A stretch of DNA of 64,000 bases from Pollutibacter soli (GTDB lineage: Bacteria > Bacteroidota > Bacteroidia > Chitinophagales > Chitinophagaceae): the NCBI GenBank assembly GCA_029269725.1, contig JARJHS010000006.1, positions 1 to 64,000 on the forward strand. The letters run 5' to 3'. Each line of letters opens with the position of its first letter. Position 1 is the first letter of the stretch. The position numbers and the translations under genes were made by a program. Under the pieces are notes generated by a model, which was not told the origin of the DNA, did no database searches, and saw only the letters and a list, made by a program, of their open reading frames with translations. Below are positions 57,301 to 64,000 of this stretch, one piece after another.

Positions 57301-60300
57301 GCTGGTTTACGTTCTCCGTAAGGTTTTTCCAGATACCGGACGCACCAGGTACACTCGCCTGCCCCCCCAGTTTTCCTTCAACTCCTACCTCACGCGCAAC
57401 CGTTGTTACCTGGTCAGCGAACACCGCGAGAGTTTCAATCATTTCATTGATCGTGTCCGTAAGCTGAGCCACCTCACCTTTAGCCTGGATAGAAAGTTTC
57501 TGACGAAGATTACCTGTTGCCACTGATGTTACCACCTTCGCAATACCACGCACCTGGCTGGTCAGGTTACTGGCCATCATGTTCACGGAGTCTGTCAGAT
57601 CTTTCCATGTACCTGCAACACCGCGTACTTCAGCCTGGCCGCCGAGCTTACCTTCAGTACCAACTTCACGGGCCACACGTGTTACTTCAAACGCAAATGA
57701 GTTCAGTTGCTCCACCATCGTATTGATGGTATTTTTCAGATCAAGAATTTCACCTTGTACATCGATCGCCACTGTTTTTGAAAGGTCACCTGAAGCCACC
57801 GCCTTGGTCACCTCTGCGATATTACGCACCTGCGCCGTAAGGTTTCCTGTCATCTGGTTCACAGAGTCAGTCAGATCTTTCCATGTGCCTGCTACACCTG
57901 GTACGAATGCCTGACCTCCGAGTTTACCGTCGGTACCTACTTCACGCGCCACACGTGTAACCTCCGATGCAAATGCACGCAGCTGATCCACCATCGTATT
58001 GAGTGTTTCTTTCAGCATCAGGATTTCACCACGCACATCCACTGTAATTTTTTTGGACATATCACCATTAGCAACCGCGATGGCCACTTCGGCGATGTTA
58101 CGTACCTGTGCGGTAAGGTTACCTGCCATCTGGTTTACAGAGTCTGTCAGATCTTTCCATGTACCTGCCACACCCGGTACGAACGCCTGACCACCCAGTT
58201 TACCATCTGTACCTACCTCACGCGCAACACGTGTTACTTCTGATGCAAAACCGCGGAGCTGATCCACCATCGTATTGATCGTGTTTTTCAACTCGAGGAT
58301 TTCACCTTTTACATCCACTGCAATTTTTCTCGACAAATCACCATTCGCAACAGCTGTAGTTACCTCAGCGATGTTACGTACCTGTGATGTCAGGTTACTC
58401 GCCATTTTATTTACACTCTCGGTAAGATCTTTCCATGTACCACCAACACCTGGCACATCGGCCTGGCCACCCAATTTTCCTTCGGAACCTACCTCACGCG
58501 CCACACGTGTAACCTCGGAACCGAAGGAATTGAGCTGATCCACCATCGTATTGATCGTGTTTTTCAACTCAAGGATCTCTCCTTTTACATCCACCGTAAT
58601 TTTTCTTGACAAGTCACCTTTCGCAACCGCCGTCGTTACCTCGGCGATGTTACGTACCTGACCGGTAAGGTTACTCGCCATTCCATTCACACTATCCGTA
58701 AGATCTTTCCATACACCGCCAACACCTTCTACTTCCGCCTGGCCTCCAAGCTTACCTTCTGACCCTACCTCACGCGCAACACGCGTCACCTCAGATGCAA
58801 AACCACGGAGCTGATCCACCATCGTATTGATTGTGTTTTTTAACTCGAGGATCTCTCCTTTTACATCCACATCAATCTTACGGGAAAGGTCACCTGTAGC
58901 TACCGCAGTGGTTACCTCTGCGATATTTCGCACCTGGCTGGTAAGGTTACTCGCCATTTTATTTACACTGTCTGTCAGATCTTTCCAGGTACCACCTACA
59001 CCCGGTACTACGGCCTGGCCTCCAAGCTTACCTTCTGACCCTACCTCACGCGCAACACGTGTTACTTCAGAACCAAAAGAATTGAGCTGATCCACCATCG
59101 TGTTGATCGTGTTTTTCAACTCAAGGATTTCTCCTTTTACATCCACCGTAATTTTCCTGGATAAGTCACCCTTTGCCACGGCAGTCGTTACCTCTGCGAT
59201 GTTACGTACCTGGCCGGTAAGGTTACTGGCCATCTGGTTAACAGAATCCGTAAGGTCTTTCCACGTTCCCGCAACACCTTTTACATTCGCCTGTCCACCA
59301 AGTTTACCTTCTGTACCTACTTCAAGAGCCACACGGGTAACCTCACTCGAAAATGAATTGAGCTGATCCACCATCGTATTGATCGTGTTCTTCAACTCAA
59401 GGATCTCTCCTTTAACATCTACTGTAATCTTTCTCGACAAGTCACCTTTCGCCACCGCTGTAGTTACCTCTGCAATATTTCGTACCTGGGCAGTAAGGTT
59501 ACTACCCATCTGGTTCACTGAATCAGTAAGATCTTTCCATATACCGGCAACACCCTCCACCGTTGCCTGACCACCAAGTTTACCTTCGGAACCCACTTCA
59601 CGTGCCACACGCGTCACTTCCGATCCGAATGAATTCAGCTGATCCACCATCGTGTTGATCGTATCCTTCAATTCCTGGATCTCTCCTTTTACGACCACAG
59701 TAATTTTTCTTGACAAGTCACCTTTCGCAACCGCTGTAGTTACTTCAGCGATGTTACGCACCTGGCCCGTAAGGTTACTCGCCATCTGGTTCACAGAATC
59801 CGTAAGATCTTTCCATGTACCCGCAACACCACGTACCTGTGCCTGTCCGCCAAGTTTACCTTCTGTACCTACTTCGAGCGCCACACGGGTAACCTCACTC
59901 GAAAATGAGTTGAGCTGATCCACCATGGTGTTGATCGTATTTTTCAACTCGAGGATCTCTCCCTTCACATCTACTGTAATCTTTTTTGAAAGGTCGCCCT
60001 TCGCCACTGCCGTTGTTACCTCTGCAATATTTCGAACCTGGGCAGTCAGATTACTACCCATCTGGTTTACTGAATCTGTAAGATCTTTCCACACTCCAGC
60101 CACACCTTTTACTTTCGCCTGACCACCAAGTTTACCTTCGGAACCCACTTCACGCGCAACACGTGTTACCTCCATGGAAAACAGATTCAACTGTTTCACC
60201 ATGTCATTTACCTCTTTTGCAATAGTCGAGAATTCACCCTGAAGGCTGTTTCCGCCAATCTTCAATGGCATCTGTTCCGAAAGGTTACCCTGCGCCACCG

Positions 60301-60754
60301 AACTGATTACATTCGCAATCTCAAGAATGGGATTCACAAGATCGGAGATCAGTTCGTTCAGCGATTCAATACCTGCACTCCAGGCTCCTTTGGTATTTGA
60401 TATTTCTATTCGCTGTGTGAGCTTTCCCTGCTTTCCGATGATATCACCCGCTTTCGTAAAATTCATCATCATCGCTTCATTCAGCAGAATGATTTCATTC
60501 AACGTATCGCAGATCTTGCCGGTCAACCCTGTCTTATCATAAGGCATGCGTACATTAAAATTACCATTGCGTATTTCCATAAGTACGGCTAACAGTTCAC
60601 GATAGTCGAGCTGATTGGAAAGACCTTCCGAAACTTCATCGCGGATGGCAGATGTTGCAATAACTTTTGACTGATTTACCTTTCTTCGAGCGGGAGATTT
60701 TTTCCCTGGGGCCGGGCCGTTCAGGATAGCGGAACCTGATTTCTTACTGCTCAT
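54332..60754 (-). CDS. Giant soluble poly-HAMP hybrid histidine kinase, fungal Nik1-like
   Basis: 2140 residues, no membrane segment. N-terminal unique region with two HAMP-like pieces (about 45-185), then an 11-unit array of 92-residue repeats (about 185-1195), each holding a canonical HAMP ([20 protein letters not shown]) and a divergent one ([19 protein letters not shown]). A GAF domain follows (about 1225-1390), a coiled coil, HisKA with His1456 in [10 protein letters not shown], HATPase (about 1550-1690), and three receivers starting near 1758, 1875 and 2018. The repeat sequence is very close to that of fungal group III osmosensing kinases, which carry five or six such units. Likely an osmotic or envelope stress sensor (inference). 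Confidence 0.93.
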   Translation of the reverse strand: MSSKKSGSAILNGPAPGKKSPARRKVNQSKVIATSAIRDEVSEGLSNQLDYRELLAVLMEIRNGNFNVRMPYDKTGLTGKICDTLNEIILLNEAMMMNFTKAGDIIGKQGKLTQRIEISNTKGAWSAGIESLNELISDLVNPILEIANVISSVAQGNLSEQMPLKIGGNSLQGEFSTIAKEVNDMVKQLNLFSMEVTRVAREVGSEGKLGGQAKVKGVAGVWKDLTDSVNQMGSNLTAQVRNIAEVTTAVAKGDLSKKITVDVKGEILELKNTINTMVDQLNSFSSEVTRVALEVGTEGKLGGQAQVRGVAGTWKDLTDSVNQMASNLTGQVRNIAEVTTAVAKGDLSRKITVVVKGEIQELKDTINTMVDQLNSFGSEVTRVAREVGSEGKLGGQATVEGVAGIWKDLTDSVNQMGSNLTAQVRNIAEVTTAVAKGDLSRKITVDVKGEILELKNTINTMVDQLNSFSSEVTRVALEVGTEGKLGGQANVKGVAGTWKDLTDSVNQMASNLTGQVRNIAEVTTAVAKGDLSRKITVDVKGEILELKNTINTMVDQLNSFGSEVTRVAREVGSEGKLGGQAVVPGVGGTWKDLTDSVNKMASNLTSQVRNIAEVTTAVATGDLSRKIDVDVKGEILELKNTINTMVDQLRGFASEVTRVAREVGSEGKLGGQAEVEGVGGVWKDLTDSVNGMASNLTGQVRNIAEVTTAVAKGDLSRKITVDVKGEILELKNTINTMVDQLNSFGSEVTRVAREVGSEGKLGGQADVPGVGGTWKDLTESVNKMASNLTSQVRNIAEVTTAVANGDLSRKIAVDVKGEILELKNTINTMVDQLRGFASEVTRVAREVGTDGKLGGQAFVPGVAGTWKDLTDSVNQMAGNLTAQVRNIAEVAIAVANGDMSKKITVDVRGEILMLKETLNTMVDQLRAFASEVTRVAREVGTDGKLGGQAFVPGVAGTWKDLTDSVNQMTGNLTAQVRNIAEVTKAVASGDLSKTVAIDVQGEILDLKNTINTMVEQLNSFAFEVTRVAREVGTEGKLGGQAEVRGVAGTWKDLTDSVNMMASNLTSQVRGIAKVVTSVATGNLRQKLSIQAKGEVAQLTDTINEMIETLAVFADQVTTVAREVGVEGKLGGQASVPGASGIWKNLTENVNQLAQNLTTQVRSISEVASAVTKGDLTRNIRVEAKGEVEALKDTINQMITNLRETTLRNQEQDWLKSNLAKFGQMLQGQKDLQTVTQKILSELAQVVNAHHGAFYILRQDDETQKFKLTLFASYAYRASKNIPLEFGIGEGLVGQCALEKERIMLTNVPDNYIKINSGLGSASPANLIVEPVLFENKVKAVIELASLESFSMTHLAFISQLTESIGIVLNTIEANTRTEELLAQSQSLAGELKIQQEELRRTNDELQDKALLLVKQKNEVEAKNKEVEEARRSLEEKAEQLTLTSKYKSEFLANMSHELRTPLNSLLILAQQLYINAEGNLTEKQIRYAKTIHSCGDDLIQLINDILDLSKIESGFISTNISPVKFFEIASFVETTFKPIAEARHLRFSIDTDQQLPDIMHTDLQRLNQILKNLLSNSFKFTEKGEVKLRIFAADKGWKPGIHSLDQAQKVVAFSITDTGIGIPQDKQNIIFEAFQQAEGSTSRKYGGTGLGLSISRGLAELLGGTIELESIPGEGSTFTLFVPLSSVTETIQHLPLQKEGSVAHSLSQGDGDINTLLNRLTAEAKDGRTMGQVNEMINETGDDRSNIQPGDGVILIVEDDLRFGKIIVDKAHERGLKAVIAVSYFDVFDFINRFNPVAVTLDVKLPDTSGWKVLDLLRNDLNYRHIPIHLISGEENKSLAMKRGARSFLMKPLTNEALDDLFDDIISLRNKQKRNVLVVEDNEIESSQIAQLLKEENIDITITDTGNKALKQLTEEEYDCIILDYTLPDIPGEQLLGQIAAGKKSNTPVIVYSAKDFNKNEWIQLNHHSNAVVAKGVNSIEYLLEEAVLQMHINYSDLAPEKQKLIENLRRKEDILIGMNVLVVDDDVRNLFALTTVFERYNMNVITAESGKEAISILNNDKQKVDMVLMDIMMPEMDGYETMQKIRREHKNSSLPIIAVTAKAMKGDRQKCIEAGASDYITKPLKVDQLLSLMRVWFYK
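57170..60205. repeat. Eleven tandem 276-bp HAMP repeats
   Basis: DNA repeats inside the giant kinase gene in exact 276-bp phase; the anchor coding GKLGGQA lies at about 60121 in unit 1 and 57361 in unit 11, ten intervals of 276 with no indel. Units alternate in type, giving a two-unit (552-bp) higher-order period. Ends are approximate. Confidence 0.85.
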
Positions 60755-60800
60755 AACTTTGGTTTATATAGGTTTTAAAGGACAACAGTAAAGTACACAC

Positions 60801-60856
60801 TGTGGAAAATCTTACCCGCGATGGGTAAATAATCCACATACTAACCGGTGGTTAGT
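60801..60856. promoter_or_regulatory. Nested inverted repeats upstream of giant kinase
   Basis: TGTGGA (60801-60806) and TCCACA (60833-60838) enclose TTACCC (60812-60817) and GGGTAA (60823-60828). Next to it, ACTAACC (60840-60846) and GGTTAGT (60850-60856), a perfect 7-bp pair. All within about 100 bp of the start. Confidence 0.45.
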
Positions 60857-60977
60857 GACTCGAATTTAATAAAGCATTGTTACTTAGTTGAATTACAACA
60901 GAGATTCACACACTGCCCATATTTACTGGAAAAATTCATACCAAAAAAAAGTAAAAATGTTCAGTGTAAGCGATGTT

Positions 60978-61382
60978 TTACAAAGGAGATATCAATACAT
61001 TATTAATACTTTTTGCAAATTCAAGAAGTGCGTTGTAGTTAATGGGCTTTACGAAATAACTATCTGCACCAAGTTTTATGCAATCCTGAACTTCAGTCTC
61101 GTTTTTTGTCGTGGAAAAAACGACAATATGAACATTTTTAAAATTATTGTTACTCCGGAGTTCCTTTAAAACTTCCAACCCGGTTTTCCGGGGCATATTG
61201 AGATCAAGGATGATTACGCCCGGATTCTCAGATTTGTCAAGACGCTGAAGAAACTCAGTCAACTCTTCACCGTTTGACACAAACTTTACTTTACCGGTGA
61301 ACCCGATTTCCTGAAATGCCGTTTCAAGCAAAAGCTTGTCATCTGCATCATCGTCTGCAATCAGAATAAACGAGTTTCGCAT
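60978..61382 (-). CDS. Single-domain response regulator
   Basis: 134 residues, a receiver with ADDDADD (9-15), phospho-Asp60 in VIILDLNMP, and FSTTKNE and FVKPIN for the switch residues. Paralogue of the 51496-51927 receiver (same DADD plus TAFQE pattern). Upstream of the giant kinase on the same strand (223-bp gap) and a plausible phosphorelay partner. Confidence 0.92.
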   Translation of the reverse strand: MRNSFILIADDDADDKLLLETAFQEIGFTGKVKFVSNGEELTEFLQRLDKSENPGVIILDLNMPRKTGLEVLKELRSNNNFKNVHIVVFSTTKNETEVQDCIKLGADSYFVKPINYNALLEFAKSINNVLISPL

Positions 61383-61646
61383 ATCCGCTTTTTAACTACA
61401 CTTCCATTTTCCAAAAAGCATTCCAAAAAAACAACTGTTAGTCAAAGCCACCTGTGGAGTTATCAGATATTCAAAAGGGAACTGTGATTTAACAACTTGC
61501 TGCCGGCCGATTAAAGGTTAACAGAGAAAACGGGAACTACTGTTATTGGATTTCAACAGCCGGGGTCAAACATTGAAAATAGAATTTGATCGGCACAAAA
61601 AAAAATTTGAAATACAATTTCTTAGCTCTCCGTTGCTTCATTGCAA

Positions 61647-61654
61647 TATCTTCG
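61647..61654 (+). promoter_or_regulatory. -7-like element of TonB-receptor-like gene, leaderless
   Basis: TATCTTCG (7 of 8 to TAnnTTTG) ends 4 nt before the ATG at 61659. Same spacing as at 28073 and 39996. The 276-bp gap 61383-61658 holds nothing else recognised. Confidence 0.4.
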
Positions 61655-61658
61655 TCAA

Positions 61659-64000
61659 ATGCAAAAAAGGCTAGTGGTTTCCAGCCATAAAGTCAGGTTG
61701 TCAGGAAAAAAATTGTTGGCAATCCTGTTGTTTTTATCAGTTTACTTTTTATCGCACAGTCAGGCACAAACGAAAGTGGGCGTAAGCGGAAAACTTATCG
61801 ATTCTGCAACTGGTAAAATGGTTGTTTCCGCTACAGTGCAGCTAATTTCTTCAGATGGCGACAGTCTGATCCTGACAGGACTTTCAAATGAAAACGGAGA
61901 ATTCAGTCTCGATCTCCGTCCCGGCAAATTTTATTTGCTCATCGAATCCCTTGGTTATAAAGATTACAAATCCGCACCGATCACCATAGAAAGTTCCTTA
62001 CAACCTGTTAACCTCGGAATAATTCGCCTGTCCGCTACTGTTAAAATGATGGAGGATGTGGTTGTACAGGCGCAGAAAAGCAATATGGAACTAAGTTTGG
62101 ACAAGCGTGTGTTTAATGTGGGACAGGAACTCGCGAACTCGGGTGGTACAGCATCAGATATTTTGATGAACATACCTTCAGTTTCTGTTGATGGTGAAGG
62201 AAACGTCTCTCTTCGGGGTAGCGGAAGCGTACGAATTCTGATAGATGGAAAACCCTCGGGTCTGGTAAGTTTAAATGGAGGCGCAGGTTTGCAACAGTTG
62301 CAGGCCAGTATGATTGAACGTGTCGAGATCATTACGAACCCATCGGCGAGATATGAAGCTGAAGGCATGTCCGGTATCATTAATATTATTTTGAAAAAGA
62401 GCAGAAAGCGCGGATTCAACGGATCTTTCGATGTCACTACGGGTTACCCGCTCAACCTCGGGCTGGCAGCCAACCTGAACTACAGGCATAACAAAATCAA
62501 TTTTTTTATTAATTATGGTATTGCCTACCGCATCCAACCTTTTAATGGGAAGCTTTACCAGGAAGTGTACAATGGCGATACCACAAGTTATCTGCGCCAG
62601 GCAAATGATGGCAGACTGAAAGGGTTTAACAACACGATTCGTGGTGGTCTCGACTTTTTTTTCAGTGAAAAGAGTATACTTACCGGATCCTATCTTTTCC
62701 GCAGAAGCGACGCGAACAGGATACTGGATATTAAATATGAAGACTATCATTATGATCCTTCAAAAATGAGTTCCTATACGCTCCGCAACCAGAATGAAAC
62801 GGAAGACGAACCGAATTCTGAAATCGCAGTAACATGGAAAAGAAATTTTAAAAAAAAGGGGCATGATTTTACTCTTGATCTCCGGTACCTGGATTACTGG
62901 GAGAAGTCCGACCAGGTTTTTACTCAGCAAACGTATAATCCCGACGGATCAAAAATTCCTGAGTCGGATATCCTGCAGCATTCGGTGAATGATGAATTTG
63001 AAAAACAATACCTGATTCAGGCCGACTATGTTTTCCCTGTTACTGACAACAGCAAGCTGGAAGCCGGCATGCGCGCCAGCTTCAGGGATATGGTAAATGA
63101 TTATGTGGTTACCCAACAGGATGACAATGGCAATTTCTATCCATTACCAGGTCTCGACAACTACTTTATTTATAATGAAGATATCCAGGCATTGTATGCG
63201 ATTTATGGAAATAAATATAAAAAGATTTCCTACCAGGCAGGGCTACGCGCTGAATGGACAAATGTGAAAACAACATTGCTATATACCAATGAAGTAAACC
63301 CCAGGAAATATGCGAACCTTTTTCCGAGCGCTCATATCTCTTTTGACCTGGGGAATGACAATGCGCTCCAGGTAAGCTATAGTCGTCGCGTACGCAGACC
63401 CGTGTATAATGAGCTAAGCCCATTTTTTACATTTTCAGACAGCAGGAATTTCATGTCAGGAAATCCCAACCTGAATCCTGAGTACACAAATGCATTTGAA
63501 ATCGGGCATATCAAAAACTTTGAAAGGGCAACGCTGAGTACATCATTATACTTGCGTGATTCCAAAGACAAAATCATGTATATCCGTTCGGTCAATGACA
63601 GTGGGTTCTCTATCACCAGGCCTGAGAACCTGAATGGAGAGAAAGCTTTCGGAGCCGAATTTGTGAGCACATACAACCCCTGGAAATGGTGGAAAGTGGA
63701 TTTCAATTTCAATTTCTTCCGCGCAATTACAGATGGAAAAAATATTGACGAAGGATTTAAAAGTGATACCTGGAGTTGGTTCACCAGGCTCAATTCTCGT
63801 TTTAATTTTAACAAGAAATCCGAAGGACAGGTGAGATTGAATTATGAAGCTCCGCAGAAAACACCCCAGGGAAGCAGAAGGGCGATGTTCTATATGGATC
63901 TCGCAGCAAGCATGGACATTCTGAAAAACAATGCGACACTGACATTAAATGTCATTGATGTTTTTAACAGCAGGCGCACACGTTCAATCACAGAAGGGTC
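61659..64000 (+). CDS. TonB-dependent receptor-like outer-membrane protein (cut by window end)
   Basis: 780 residues visible; the frame runs past 64000 with no stop. A signal peptide (LLAILLFLSVYFLSHSQAQ) leads to a carboxypeptidase-regulatory-like domain (about 42-130; VSGKLIDSATGKMVVSATVQL), a plug (about 140-245; SDILMNIPSVSVDGEGNVSLRGS, IERVEIITNPSARYEAEGMSGIINI) and an outer-membrane barrel. The plug and barrel are of the OMP_b-brl_3 type rather than SusC: no SusD follows in view. Ligand unknown. It uses a leaderless-type promoter (61647-61654). Confidence 0.88.
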   Translation, partial: MQKRLVVSSHKVRLSGKKLLAILLFLSVYFLSHSQAQTKVGVSGKLIDSATGKMVVSATVQLISSDGDSLILTGLSNENGEFSLDLRPGKFYLLIESLGYKDYKSAPITIESSLQPVNLGIIRLSATVKMMEDVVVQAQKSNMELSLDKRVFNVGQELANSGGTASDILMNIPSVSVDGEGNVSLRGSGSVRILIDGKPSGLVSLNGGAGLQQLQASMIERVEIITNPSARYEAEGMSGIINIILKKSRKRGFNGSFDVTTGYPLNLGLAANLNYRHNKINFFINYGIAYRIQPFNGKLYQEVYNGDTTSYLRQANDGRLKGFNNTIRGGLDFFFSEKSILTGSYLFRRSDANRILDIKYEDYHYDPSKMSSYTLRNQNETEDEPNSEIAVTWKRNFKKKGHDFTLDLRYLDYWEKSDQVFTQQTYNPDGSKIPESDILQHSVNDEFEKQYLIQADYVFPVTDNSKLEAGMRASFRDMVNDYVVTQQDDNGNFYPLPGLDNYFIYNEDIQALYAIYGNKYKKISYQAGLRAEWTNVKTTLLYTNEVNPRKYANLFPSAHISFDLGNDNALQVSYSRRVRRPVYNELSPFFTFSDSRNFMSGNPNLNPEYTNAFEIGHIKNFERATLSTSLYLRDSKDKIMYIRSVNDSGFSITRPENLNGEKAFGAEFVSTYNPWKWWKVDFNFNFFRAITDGKNIDEGFKSDTWSWFTRLNSRFNFNKKSEGQVRLNYEAPQKTPQGSRRAMFYMDLAASMDILKNNATLTLNVIDVFNSRRTRSITEG

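Noticed and set aside
57170-60205. Direct repeats as a CRISPR array
   Set aside because: 276-bp units are coding, in frame, and encode HAMP domains.
61964-63814. Several minus-strand frames of 85-159 residues
   Set aside because: Antisense to the TonB-receptor-like gene, which has clear domain order.

Overview
The window looks like chromosomal DNA of a Bacteroidota bacterium, most likely family Chitinophagaceae. Evidence for the phylum is direct: a type III glutamine synthetase, a short-form PurL, a fused alpha/beta 2-oxoacid dehydrogenase E1, a secreted protein with a type IX secretion C-terminal domain, a TonB-receptor-like outer-membrane protein, and promoters of the Bacteroidota form TAnnTTTG with no Shine-Dalgarno bias. 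The family is an inference from gene style. I see no rRNA, tRNA, CRISPR array, insertion sequence, prophage or integrase.

Region by region. (1) 0.1-13 kb: CTP synthase, a T9SS-exported protein, a minus-strand run purL-hldD-proC-lipoprotein, then a divergent GT4 glycosyltransferase with a polytopic membrane protein, then glnN. (2) 13-20 kb: efp-accB-accC on the minus strand, a thioredoxin-like protein, malate dehydrogenase, a small membrane protein, a GT9 heptosyltransferase-like enzyme and an MFS carrier. This stretch is rich in 7-bp-phased degenerate repeats placed exactly at gene ends. (3) 20-30 kb: DedA, a dicarboxylate/amino acid symporter, an APC permease, YebC, a DCC protein, fused E1, and two tandem DUF1573 proteins. 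(4) 30-42 kb: a carbohydrate locus with a Tat-exported Gfo/Idh/MocA oxidoreductase, GH106-like and GH78-like rhamnosidases, two small outer-membrane barrels and a ChbG/YdjC-type deacetylase, followed by an aminotransferase and an EamA transporter. (5) 42-61.4 kb: a signalling island. An operon rpoN / sigma54 activator / PAS histidine kinase / REC-PAS histidine kinase is surrounded by a CHASE3 kinase, three stand-alone receivers, a REC-kinase and a 2140-residue soluble hybrid kinase with an 11-unit poly-HAMP array. Three small stress-type proteins (DUF2383, DUF1328, YtxH) lie between them. (6) 61.7 kb to the end: a TonB-receptor-like outer-membrane protein cut by the window edge.

Main points of interest. 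The three small stress-type genes each carry a TGGCAY box, with a similarly spaced T-rich partner, next to the rpoN operon; this suggests a local sigma54 regulon. The giant kinase has exactly phased 276-bp repeats, a two-unit higher-order pattern and close resemblance to fungal group III (Nik1) kinases. Heptamer-phased intergenic repeats of several flavours abut or encode the stop codons of many genes. Four genes have a -7 box ending only 3-4 nt before the ATG, which implies leaderless mRNAs. EF-P has Arg in place of the usual modified Lys.
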